A stretch of DNA of 64,000 bases, from NCBI GenBank assembly GCA_910586895.1, contig CAJUIW010000008.1, positions 1 through 64,000 of the forward strand. The letters are read 5' to 3'. This DNA is from an uncultured Muribaculaceae bacterium (GTDB lineage Bacteria > Bacteroidota > Bacteroidia > Bacteroidales > Muribaculaceae). Of this stretch, positions 43,475 through 51,717 are shown in pieces. The notes beneath the pieces are model-generated. The model was not told the origin of the DNA. It searched no databases and saw only the letters and a program-made list of their open reading frames with translations. Position 1 is the first letter of the stretch. Each line of letters begins with the position of its first letter. The position numbers were made by a program, and so were the translations under genes.

Positions 43475-44787
43475 TTCTTTGTATTAGGTGCGTCAATAGG
43501 CATGTTTAGGCGGTTGAGATAATGACCGGCCACCTCTTTCCAGTTATAGTAAGGTCCGGTTACCGGAGTTCCCGGGAGTGACATTTCACGTTCGTTGAGC
43601 ATAGCTTTCACAAGCACGTCCGAGGCATCCGTTGCTCCGGGACGGCGGTAAAATATGAGCTGTATGTTGGAACCCATGGGGAATATTTCATGGTTCTTCC
43701 ATTTTTCTTCCACCTGGGTCATGTCGGTAATCTCTTCGCCGTAGTGTCCCAGTTCCATAAGCACGGCAAGCAGCATCAGTGCCACCTCATGGCCGAATCG
43801 CAGATTGGCGCTGCGGTTGGGCGATACAAGTGCGGAGTCGGCTCCCAATATGATATCCTCCAGCAGATAGCGCTGTATCATGGCACCGCGTCCTTTGGTA
43901 TAGGGATTGTTGCCGTACTGCAGGAACCATTCCAGATTGTTCACTGCCCAGCAGTCGTTGAGCTCCTGTTCGGTGAATATATCGTAGAGCGAGGGCTGAT
44001 CGTCGTGGCTCTGAGTGTTGGAAGCTATGCGGAACAGCGCGCTCAGCAGATTCTTGACATCCATACTGTCCATAGCCCATTTACGGTCAGTCACAATATG
44101 GTCAAGAAACTGATAGCTCGGTTTGTGAGCCTCTGCCACGGGGCGTATCAGCTCTTTTCTCTCCTTACCGGTGGAGGCATATATCTTATTGGCTGTGGTG
44201 TCGGTATAGTTGAGTATCGGCTGTGTGGCGTAGGATGCGTCGCAACGCACCTTTACCCCAGGTTTGAGCGATTCTATTTCCTGCAGTTCGTTGCTCATTG
44301 AGAGTATGCAGCGTACCACCGGTGTTGACTTGGCATCAATGAATGTGCCGGCGGTGAATATCTCGGGGAAGTTCTTCACCATGCGGCGTGCTATACCACG
44401 GTGCTGGCGTGCCCCGAGCGGAGTCAGCTCGCCATCGCGACCGTGCGATGCTTGCTCTATGGTGCGCAGCTGTGCCAGAATCTCTTTTCCGCGTGGAGTC
44501 AGCTTGCCGGCCCGTTCAGCCGGTTCAAGCAGCTTTATAGGCTGGGGATATACCCATGACCCTATGTGCCATCGGCTGCCGTGACGTCCGTAGTGCTCCA
44601 TGTGGAACGGCACATATCCTTTCGGAGCAGGAGTCAGCGCCGGGGCTGGAGCATCAGTGTACGGATAGGCATAGTAGTTGCTGCCTGTGGCGCGCACTGT
44701 TTCCGTGGGCTCGGCGCCCATGGCTGTAAGAGTCGTAGCAATTGTTACGGCTGACAGCAGCGGGCGGAAAATCGATTTCAGTTTCAT
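43471..44787 (-). CDS. exported histidine phosphatase (MINPP/acid phosphatase-like)
   Basis: A 438-residue protein. A signal peptide (residues 1-24, ending LTAMGA) leads to the catalytic motif MEHYGRHGSRW (RHGxR, with the nucleophile His). LTPLGARQHRGIARRM and the C-terminal FGHEVALMLLAV (proton-donor HE site) also fit the branch-2 histidine phosphatase clan that includes MINPP phytases. Substrate could be inositol phosphates or another phosphomonoester; this is not decided by sequence. It is two bases from the unknown 735-residue protein, in the same operon. Confidence 0.85.
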   Translation of the reverse strand: MKLKSIFRPLLSAVTIATTLTAMGAEPTETVRATGSNYYAYPYTDAPAPALTPAPKGYVPFHMEHYGRHGSRWHIGSWVYPQPIKLLEPAERAGKLTPRGKEILAQLRTIEQASHGRDGELTPLGARQHRGIARRMVKNFPEIFTAGTFIDAKSTPVVRCILSMSNELQEIESLKPGVKVRCDASYATQPILNYTDTTANKIYASTGKERKELIRPVAEAHKPSYQFLDHIVTDRKWAMDSMDVKNLLSALFRIASNTQSHDDQPSLYDIFTEQELNDCWAVNNLEWFLQYGNNPYTKGRGAMIQRYLLEDIILGADSALVSPNRSANLRFGHEVALMLLAVLMELGHYGEEITDMTQVEEKWKNHEIFPMGSNIQLIFYRRPGATDASDVLVKAMLNEREMSLPGTPVTGPYYNWKEVAGHYLNRLNMPIDAPNTKK

Positions 44788-44789
44788 GA

Positions 44790-46997
44790 TCAGCGTTTTG
44801 GACGAGGTTCGGAGTAGGGCGTCTTATCCTGACGGCGTGCAAGGTCATCAACTATCTTTGAAAGATCTATTGATTCATTGCCGCTTGTCGACTTGAGTAC
44901 CTTACGGTTGTTGTTTTCCTGGAATGTACCCTTTGATTTCCATACAAAGTCAATTATCTGTATAGCTTTCTGGTTGGTAGCCATATCAGCCACAGCATAA
45001 TAGTCGGAGTTGGCAAGTCCGTCGATATCGCCCTGCGCGAACAGCTCGAAGAAGCGGCGGAATTTGTCGGACTTCATGTCAGCCGGACGCCACACATTGT
45101 GTGAGTTCAGATATTCTATGTCAGCTTTCTCTTCGGGAGTGATGGGGGTGCTGGCAGCAGCGGGCTGCTGAGGCTCGGCACTCTTTTCCTTGTCCGATGC
45201 AGTGACGTCAGGCACATCGTCAATTACGCTTATGCGCTCCTGGTTGTCGTTGCTTTCGGTCATGGCTGTGTACTCATCGGTGTTATCGCCATTGTTGCTG
45301 TCGGAGGGTATCAGGTTGAAGAGATACCACACGATACCTGCGGTGATCAGTACCACTACTACTGCCGCTATTATCATGGGTGAAAGTGATTTGTGCTTTG
45401 TTTCCTCGTCATCGTCAGGATCATCCTTGAGTATGTCGACTTTTTCGGGACGGTCATTGAGATAGGCGAATTTCTTGGCGCGCTCCTTGCGCTTTGCTTC
45501 TTCTTCAGCCTTGCGGTCATCGTCAGTCGCCTTCTGCGGAATGTCGGCGCGTAGTTTTTCGGCACGCAGTTCGGCAGCACTCTTCGGGCGGTCAAGTTTT
45601 GTAGGACGTTCGTTCACCACAGGCTGCTGCGGCTCTTCGGCAGGCTGCTGCACGGGTTGCTGTACCGGTTCGGCAGGCTTCACTTCCGGTTCGGCAACCG
45701 GTTTGACAGGCTGCTGGCGGGTAACGACGGGTTCGGCTGTGCGGCGCGGTTCAGCTACTACATTTGCAGCTGCAGTGGTAAGGTCCACATTGTATATTTC
45801 CGGTTCGTGACCCATCAGACGGTGGGCACGGAATCCATGGAAACTGCCGGCACGCAGGCGGCAATATTCAGGCGAGCTCTTCTCAAGCATGATCTCCTGC
45901 TCCATGGTGCGTCCGTCGCCGAAGTCCATGCGCAGTGTCACAGGCATCTCCTCCGGTACGAGCACCAGTTCAAGCGGCTGTTTGGCGAGGAGTTCCTCGC
46001 AGGTGAGGTCAATGGTGGTGGTGAAATAGTTGGTAGATGACACCGTGATGTTCACCTTACCCTCCGAGTTGAAGTCGGTGCTGTTTACCTCAAAGGTGTC
46101 ATCAGCCCGGTTGGCCGTACGTCCGTTGATAAGGATGGTGTAGGCCTTTACAGCTGTACCTTTGGATGAGATAATATTGTAAGGGATACGCTGTGTGAAC
46201 ACTATTCCGGCCTTGTCAGCGTCATTCACTATCAGGGCGGGGCCTGTGATTCGTACATAGCGGTTGGTGGTTCCTACCTCGAAGCTTACAGTGGTAGGCT
46301 CGAATCCGGCGCGTGTATATGTAAGCGCCAGATGGTCGGTCAGCTCCACGCTTTCAGCCGAGGGGGTAACTCCTGAGGGGCTCACTACGGTGAAGGCCTG
46401 AATCAGAGGTTCGCTGATCTGAGGCAGAGGCTGGTCCGATACGGGTGCCGATGTGACATGTACAAGCGCTATCTCGCTGAACGGTGCATAGGCGCTCTGA
46501 CGCGGGAACGACATGATGTTGGTAAGCTCCGTAGCTGACACATAAGTGCGGTAGCACGGCTTGTCGGCAATATCGTTGCCCTGATGGCGGGCGGCGGAGC
46601 GGAGCGGTTCCTGCGGGAAGCCTGACGAGGTCAGCGCTGCAGCGAGAGTATCGTCGTTGAACGGCTCGTCATGTTCAAGCATATCCTTTACGGAGTTGAT
46701 AAGGTTGAGCACCGTGCGTCCGGGCAGGAGTACATCGCTGTCAAGTGTAATGGTCAGTTCGAGGCGGGCGCCTGTATGGTCGGCATCGTCCACGCTTATG
46801 AATGAATAAAAACGGCGTCCGTCATGGCATCCAATGACGTAAAATTCGCTCAAGTTGAGGAATTTTGATATGATTCGGGCCGCATCAAAGGGGGCTTTGG
46901 GAGCCTTTGTCTTTGACGGGTAGGAGAATACGGTAGTTGACTTTGTGCCGTGCACATAACGCAACGACAGGTTTAGGTACGGGTATTCGGCAGTCAT
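44790..46997 (-). CDS. unknown single-pass membrane protein with PEGA-like and Pro-rich regions
   Basis: A 735-residue protein I do not recognise. Residues 1-420 are soluble, with beta-rich segments; one (ILINGRTANRADDTFEVN to ELVLVPEE) is PEGA-like. A Pro/Gln/Glu/Val-rich stretch (about 425-480) and a charged stretch (about 480-540) precede a single helix (MIIAAVVVVLITAGIVWYLF, about 541-562). The last 170 residues are acidic then helical. The N-terminus has no signal peptide, so the long part is likely cytoplasmic. It leads an apparent eight-gene operon of envelope genes, so a regulatory or scaffolding role is possible but unproven. Confidence 0.7.
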   Translation of the reverse strand: MTAEYPYLNLSLRYVHGTKSTTVFSYPSKTKAPKAPFDAARIISKFLNLSEFYVIGCHDGRRFYSFISVDDADHTGARLELTITLDSDVLLPGRTVLNLINSVKDMLEHDEPFNDDTLAAALTSSGFPQEPLRSAARHQGNDIADKPCYRTYVSATELTNIMSFPRQSAYAPFSEIALVHVTSAPVSDQPLPQISEPLIQAFTVVSPSGVTPSAESVELTDHLALTYTRAGFEPTTVSFEVGTTNRYVRITGPALIVNDADKAGIVFTQRIPYNIISSKGTAVKAYTILINGRTANRADDTFEVNSTDFNSEGKVNITVSSTNYFTTTIDLTCEELLAKQPLELVLVPEEMPVTLRMDFGDGRTMEQEIMLEKSSPEYCRLRAGSFHGFRAHRLMGHEPEIYNVDLTTAAANVVAEPRRTAEPVVTRQQPVKPVAEPEVKPAEPVQQPVQQPAEEPQQPVVNERPTKLDRPKSAAELRAEKLRADIPQKATDDDRKAEEEAKRKERAKKFAYLNDRPEKVDILKDDPDDDEETKHKSLSPMIIAAVVVVLITAGIVWYLFNLIPSDSNNGDNTDEYTAMTESNDNQERISVIDDVPDVTASDKEKSAEPQQPAAASTPITPEEKADIEYLNSHNVWRPADMKSDKFRRFFELFAQGDIDGLANSDYYAVADMATNQKAIQIIDFVWKSKGTFQENNNRKVLKSTSGNESIDLSKIVDDLARRQDKTPYSEPRPKR

Positions 46998-47048
46998 GAG
47001 TATATAATATTGCTGCCCCCGGCTGTAGGGTCAGGGGACTATTCGGCA

Positions 47049-47079
47049 CAAATTTACATAAAAAAGGAGAGTGAACAAA
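47049..47079 (-). promoter_or_regulatory. promoter of the eight-gene envelope operon
   Basis: On the minus strand TTTG at 47079-47076, 19-base spacer, TAAATTTG at 47056-47049: a good Bacteroidetes promoter, about 52 bases before the 735-residue gene. Confidence 0.75.
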
Positions 47080-47111
47080 AGAGTAGCCCCGGTGTTAGCA
47101 TATTTTTACAC

Positions 47112-47148
47112 ATAAAAAAACACTCCCGCATGATTTACGCGGGAGTGT
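47112..47148 (-). terminator. terminator after the DUF5689 gene pair
   Basis: Stem ACACTCCCGC / GCGGGAGTGT (47120-47129 and 47139-47148) with a seven-A run on the + strand giving a T-tract on the minus strand. Confidence 0.9.
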
Positions 47149-47180
47149 CGTGAATATGGGTTGGCCGAAGCCGTGCGTTA

Positions 47181-49931
47181 TCAATTTGTCCAGCTTATGT
47201 TCCAGATTGATACACGGTCGGTATTCTTGGAAGCTGTAGCTGAAAGAGCATCGTTTACAATCTCTATGGAGAAGTCGCCGCTTACATTTACATCCATGCT
47301 GTAGCTGAATGCCTTGAGCTTCTCAACAGGATCAACTTTCACGGTCTCGGTCTTTACTACAGAGCCGTTCTGCTTGATGTTGATGGTAAACTGGCATTTT
47401 TTGTCGCCGAAAGCAAATCCGTAGTTGAGTGAGAGCTTCTTGCATCCGCCGCTTATCACGGGCGATACAATAGAGCCGGTTGCGCCCTGCTTGCCGTTGA
47501 GACATGCCGCGCGTACGGTAGGAGCGCCTATGAAGGTGAAGGCGGGATTTGAATCGCCGTCAGCTGATCCGCTCTGCACAGCGCAGTTGGTGAGTACCCA
47601 TCCGGCGGGTGTTGTCACGGAGCCTGAGTAGGAGGTGCGTGTTTCGAGTTCGTTGAGGTCAGCTGAATTGCCGGTCACGGGGGTGTCAGGATTATCAGGA
47701 GTATTGCCGCCGCCGCTCTGTCCGAGTTTTACTTCGGTCACGCGGTAGGTGGTGTAGCCCGAAGTCTGTGCGCCTTTGTAGCGGAATCCGATATATACGG
47801 TGCCTGAGAGCGATGCCAGTGAAAGGTCGCCCGATTCTGTCCAGTCGCCCCACGAGCCTGTGGGCTGAGGTATATTGGCGTTGAGCTTCGTAAGGGTGGC
47901 TGTAGCGGGATCGGCTGAGTTCATGGCGAATACTTCGAGTGTGCCGTTGCCGGTATAGCCTACCATTGACTTGAAGCTGAACACCTTGTTGGTCACGTTG
48001 TTGATGTCAATGGCCGGAGTGATGAGCCATGATTCGAACTGACCGTCGGAGGTGGTGCCGTTGTAGGCCGAGCATGCTGCGAATGTCACTCCGCTGAATG
48101 AACTGAAGAACCAGTCCTTATTGCCTGATACATTCTTTACTGTCCAGCCTGAAGGACATGATCCGGCAGCGAAGCTTTCGTCAAGTGAGGTTACGGGATT
48201 GCCGGGGGTAGGTGTGTCGCCTGAGCCTGATCCGTCAAGGATATATTTGGTGAGGTCACGTACACCGGGCATAGCGAAGTACTTGCGTATAGTGCCGTAG
48301 ACGCTTACTACCTTACCTAAGTTGGAAGGATTGTCAAGCAGATTGATAGCTTTGCGGATTTCACCGGTGGGCAGATTGACCACGCAGCAGTTTTTCCAGT
48401 TCTTTTCGTCGGGGGTTGTGGCGATAAGCACGTTGGTGGCCACAGTAGCGGGAGCGGTGAAGTGGGAGTTGTTCTCATCGGCATAGTTCTGTGATGTGCC
48501 GTCGACCCATCCTACTATGTAGCCTTTCACCCATTTGTTAGCTTCATTGGCCGAGGTTCCGAATCCTACTACCTGAGTCGGATTGTAGGGTGAGGTTTCC
48601 GAGCCGTCGCCTGTAGGTATTGAGCCTGCGGTGTCGCCATCGTCGGGTATGGTTACGCCGAGTATGCGGAATGCATCGGAGCGTCCTGTGGTTTCGAGTC
48701 CTGACATAGCGCGGACCTTGCCTGTGGTACCGTTAATCCAGATCTGCACACCCTTGAGCTCGGGATGGTCAGTGAGGTTGCCGTATTTCTGCAGGGCAGA
48801 ACCGTCAGGCAGTGTCACGATAATGCAGTCGTCGAGTGTTTTGGAATCAGCGGTCTGACCTATCACAAGAGTGTTGTCTGACAGGAAGAATCCACCCTCT
48901 TCCTCAGCTGTCCACTGGATGTCGGAAGCTGAGGTGATATCTGTCACGCCTACCTTGGCTGCGCCTACTATGTAGCCTGTATACCAGCCTGATACGGCAC
49001 GGTCAGCAGCGTTGAACGAAGCAGCGTCAAGAATATCGTAGGGATTGGTCTCGGTACCCTTGGGAAGAGTGGGATCTCCGAAGTTGAGCAGGTCGTCAGG
49101 TGAGCGGAGCACCAGCTGCCATTTGAGCTGACCGCTTGACAGGTATGAAGAGAGTATACCTACCACGTCGCCGCTTTCAGCCGGAAGCTTGAGGCTCCAG
49201 AAGTTGGCGTAGCCGCTTGTACGTACCACAATCTCATTGTTGTTGGCGTCAAGCAGTGTGCGGTTGGTGTTCTCCTTGTGTGCGGTACAGAAGCTTGCCT
49301 CGCCGCCCTCCTTGAAGTGCACGTTGTTGAAGCGCACGAGCTGGCTCTGGAAGCGCATCTGCGAAGCTGCATCGTTTGACAGCTCGGCCATGGTGATGGT
49401 CAGGGTGTCAACCTTTGAGGGCTGGGGAAGCTCGTTGAGCTGTACATGCTTTTTGAAGAACTCGAAGGGCATGAATGTGGCCTGCCATCCGTAGCCGGCA
49501 GAATAGTCGGGAAATCCGAGCTGCTGCAGAGTGCTGTACTTGCCTATATACATGTCAGTGACGTCAACCACCACTTCCTGTCCCACACGGTAGGAGGTGT
49601 AAAGTGAGTTGGCGTTGATGCTCATGGCCAGCGCGCCTGTTTCGTCCTGGATTACGAGGCTCTTGTAGATATTGCCGCTGGCGTCGGAGCTTATCACGCG
49701 TCCTGACACGATGATGTGCTCGCCCGATGATGCGAGGCCCACGGTGTCAATGTAATTTGAAGCATCGTCCCAGTACTGGGCTTTCAGCTGGGCGATGGTG
49801 GTGTTGGGTTGCAGGGTGGCATGCGGCACGTCGATGCCGGGTGCGTTTACATCATCCTGACATGCTGTCAGTGATGCGCAAGCCGCAATAGCTGCCATGA
49901 GCATGCCTGCATATTTGGTAAGTTTTCTCAT
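47181..49931 (-). CDS. DUF5689-type surface lipoprotein with OB-like and anchor-J-like domains
   Basis: A 916-residue lipoprotein (lipobox LTAC, Cys near residue 24). The N-terminal region (about 30-280; TIAQLKAQYWDD, EHIIVSGRVISSDASGNIYK) matches DUF5689. Two OB-fold-like segments follow (GWYTGYIVGAAK at about 315, WVKGYIVGWVDG at about 475), each a GYIVG signature. A choice-of-anchor J-like sandwich begins LDESFAAGSCPSGWTVKNV, and a last beta domain closes the protein. OB folds often bind nucleic acids, so a role with the linked nuclease and TonB receptor is suggested, not shown. It lies 20 bases from its paralogue at 49952. Confidence 0.75.
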   Translation of the reverse strand: MRKLTKYAGMLMAAIAACASLTACQDDVNAPGIDVPHATLQPNTTIAQLKAQYWDDASNYIDTVGLASSGEHIIVSGRVISSDASGNIYKSLVIQDETGALAMSINANSLYTSYRVGQEVVVDVTDMYIGKYSTLQQLGFPDYSAGYGWQATFMPFEFFKKHVQLNELPQPSKVDTLTITMAELSNDAASQMRFQSQLVRFNNVHFKEGGEASFCTAHKENTNRTLLDANNNEIVVRTSGYANFWSLKLPAESGDVVGILSSYLSSGQLKWQLVLRSPDDLLNFGDPTLPKGTETNPYDILDAASFNAADRAVSGWYTGYIVGAAKVGVTDITSASDIQWTAEEEGGFFLSDNTLVIGQTADSKTLDDCIIVTLPDGSALQKYGNLTDHPELKGVQIWINGTTGKVRAMSGLETTGRSDAFRILGVTIPDDGDTAGSIPTGDGSETSPYNPTQVVGFGTSANEANKWVKGYIVGWVDGTSQNYADENNSHFTAPATVATNVLIATTPDEKNWKNCCVVNLPTGEIRKAINLLDNPSNLGKVVSVYGTIRKYFAMPGVRDLTKYILDGSGSGDTPTPGNPVTSLDESFAAGSCPSGWTVKNVSGNKDWFFSSFSGVTFAACSAYNGTTSDGQFESWLITPAIDINNVTNKVFSFKSMVGYTGNGTLEVFAMNSADPATATLTKLNANIPQPTGSWGDWTESGDLSLASLSGTVYIGFRYKGAQTSGYTTYRVTEVKLGQSGGGNTPDNPDTPVTGNSADLNELETRTSYSGSVTTPAGWVLTNCAVQSGSADGDSNPAFTFIGAPTVRAACLNGKQGATGSIVSPVISGGCKKLSLNYGFAFGDKKCQFTINIKQNGSVVKTETVKVDPVEKLKAFSYSMDVNVSGDFSIEIVNDALSATASKNTDRVSIWNISWTN

Positions 49932-49951
49932 TGTTCTAATTTTTGATGAAA

Positions 49952-51691
49952 TCAGTTAGCTTTCTCATAGAATAAGGGCATGTCATATGTGGGGTATTTC
50001 ACCACATCGTTAGGCGCTATGTTGGTATATGTGCCTGAACGTACCACCCAGCAGTTAGTGTTCAGATTGTTCACTATCTTCATGTGTCCGTCAGATTCGG
50101 CGGTTATGCTCCATACGCTTCCGGCCTCCTGTGTGGTATAGAGCTGGAAGGTTGAAAGGTGGGAGTCGTCCATTGACAGGTAGCGACCGTAGGCATCCTT
50201 CATAGTGTAGCCACCTTCAACGGCAGTGATGGTTATGGCATTTGCCACATCTGTGGTAAGGGTGTTGTCAGTGATTGTGACAGCTTCCATTGTGAAGCGG
50301 CCGAAAGTGACTGACGAGTCAATGGCCTTGCCTATCTTGCCGTCAACCACCATTACATACTGATGTCCGGAGGTGATTGCTGACACAAGCTTGAATGTAG
50401 CTGTTCCTGTAGGAGTTTCCGGAGTTTCAGGTTCCTGGTTGTCATTACCTTTGTCGCCCCATACGTAGGCTGTGACGCTCTTGATGCCTGATGCTCCGAA
50501 ATATGCTTCCAGCGAGCCTTTGAGGGTCACCTGCTTGCCGAGGTTAGAAGGATTGTTCTGAAGGTTGAGGGCATTGCGCACGGCTCCGGTGGGAAGCTGT
50601 ACGGGAACACAGTTGGCCACATTGGTCTCAGTGGGTGAGGCTGCCAGAAGTAGGTTGGATGATGCAGAGGCCGGTACGGTGAAGTGGGCGCCGCTGCTGA
50701 GCACCTGTCCTTCAACCCATCCTACGATATAGCCGGTAACCCATACGCCTGAGCCGCTTACGCCTGCCAGCACAGAGCCTGAGGTGTAAGGTTCGTCAGC
50801 TGTGCCTTTGCCTTCCACTACGGGAGCATAGCTTTCGCCGCCGAAGCCAACGCAGTCAGTCGAGGTGCGGAACAGGAACTGCCATACGCCGTTGAAGTAG
50901 CTCAGGATACCTGTCACGGCTCCATGTCCGGCAGGAAGAATCTCCTGATTGAATGAACTCATGCCTGAGTTGCGTACAAGCAGGCGGTTGCCTTTCGAGT
51001 CAATCAGATAACGGTTTACGCCGCTTGAGCCCTGTACGGCCCATGTTTCGGTGCCTCCGCCAATGAATGATACGTCATTGATGCGCACGAGCTGGCTCTG
51101 ATATTTCTGAAGGTCGGCAACTGATTTGGCTGCGTTGATTTCCTCGATGGTCATATCGAGGATGTTGACGTCGGCAGGAACTGGCAGTCCGTTGAGCTCC
51201 ACATGAGCTTTCAGAACATCTTCCTCAAGGCGTCCTGTCTGCGGAGTGCCGTTGTAGGAATCCTCCTTGCCTATCTGGAACAGTCCGGCGTACTTACCGG
51301 CGTAAAGTCCGGTGACATCAATGAACATCTCTTCGCCGATCTTGAATTTCTTGTAGGAATCCTTCAGGGCTACAGATATTGAAATAGCTCCGGTGGCGTC
51401 CTGAAGCACGATGTTCTGGTAGATATTGCCGGTTGAGTCATTGGCTATCACACGACCGCCAAGAATCACATGTTCGCCATCGGTGTTGGCGGTTACCTGA
51501 GTGCAGTAGTTATTCTCATCCTGCCAGTACTGGCCTTTGAGTTCAGCTATGGTGGTGTTGGCTTTCCAGTCCGACGAGGGGATGGTCATCGGCGGCTGTG
51601 CAAGCTCCTCGTTGCAGCCGGTCAGGGCTGCAGAGCTTACAGCGAGCAGAGCGGCAGCCAGCAGTGATTTCATAAATTTCATATTCATCAA
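49952..51691 (-). CDS. DUF5689-type surface lipoprotein, shorter paralogue
   Basis: A 579-residue lipoprotein (lipobox LTGC, Cys near residue 26). It shares the N-terminal DUF5689 region (TIAELKGQYWQDENNYC, EHVILGGRVIANDSTGNIYQ) and one GYIVG OB-like segment (WVTGYIVGWVEG) with the downstream 916-residue protein. Its own C-terminal domain (about 430-579) contains VSAITSGHQYVMVVDG and is unassigned. Transcribed between the TonB receptor and its paralogue, so it resembles the surface-exposed binding partner in SusD-like position. Confidence 0.78.
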   Translation of the reverse strand: MMNMKFMKSLLAAALLAVSSAALTGCNEELAQPPMTIPSSDWKANTTIAELKGQYWQDENNYCTQVTANTDGEHVILGGRVIANDSTGNIYQNIVLQDATGAISISVALKDSYKKFKIGEEMFIDVTGLYAGKYAGLFQIGKEDSYNGTPQTGRLEEDVLKAHVELNGLPVPADVNILDMTIEEINAAKSVADLQKYQSQLVRINDVSFIGGGTETWAVQGSSGVNRYLIDSKGNRLLVRNSGMSSFNQEILPAGHGAVTGILSYFNGVWQFLFRTSTDCVGFGGESYAPVVEGKGTADEPYTSGSVLAGVSGSGVWVTGYIVGWVEGQVLSSGAHFTVPASASSNLLLAASPTETNVANCVPVQLPTGAVRNALNLQNNPSNLGKQVTLKGSLEAYFGASGIKSVTAYVWGDKGNDNQEPETPETPTGTATFKLVSAITSGHQYVMVVDGKIGKAIDSSVTFGRFTMEAVTITDNTLTTDVANAITITAVEGGYTMKDAYGRYLSMDDSHLSTFQLYTTQEAGSVWSITAESDGHMKIVNNLNTNCWVVRSGTYTNIAPNDVVKYPTYDMPLFYEKAN

Positions 51692-51717
51692 TTTATTAAA
51701 GCGTTACGAATATTGAC

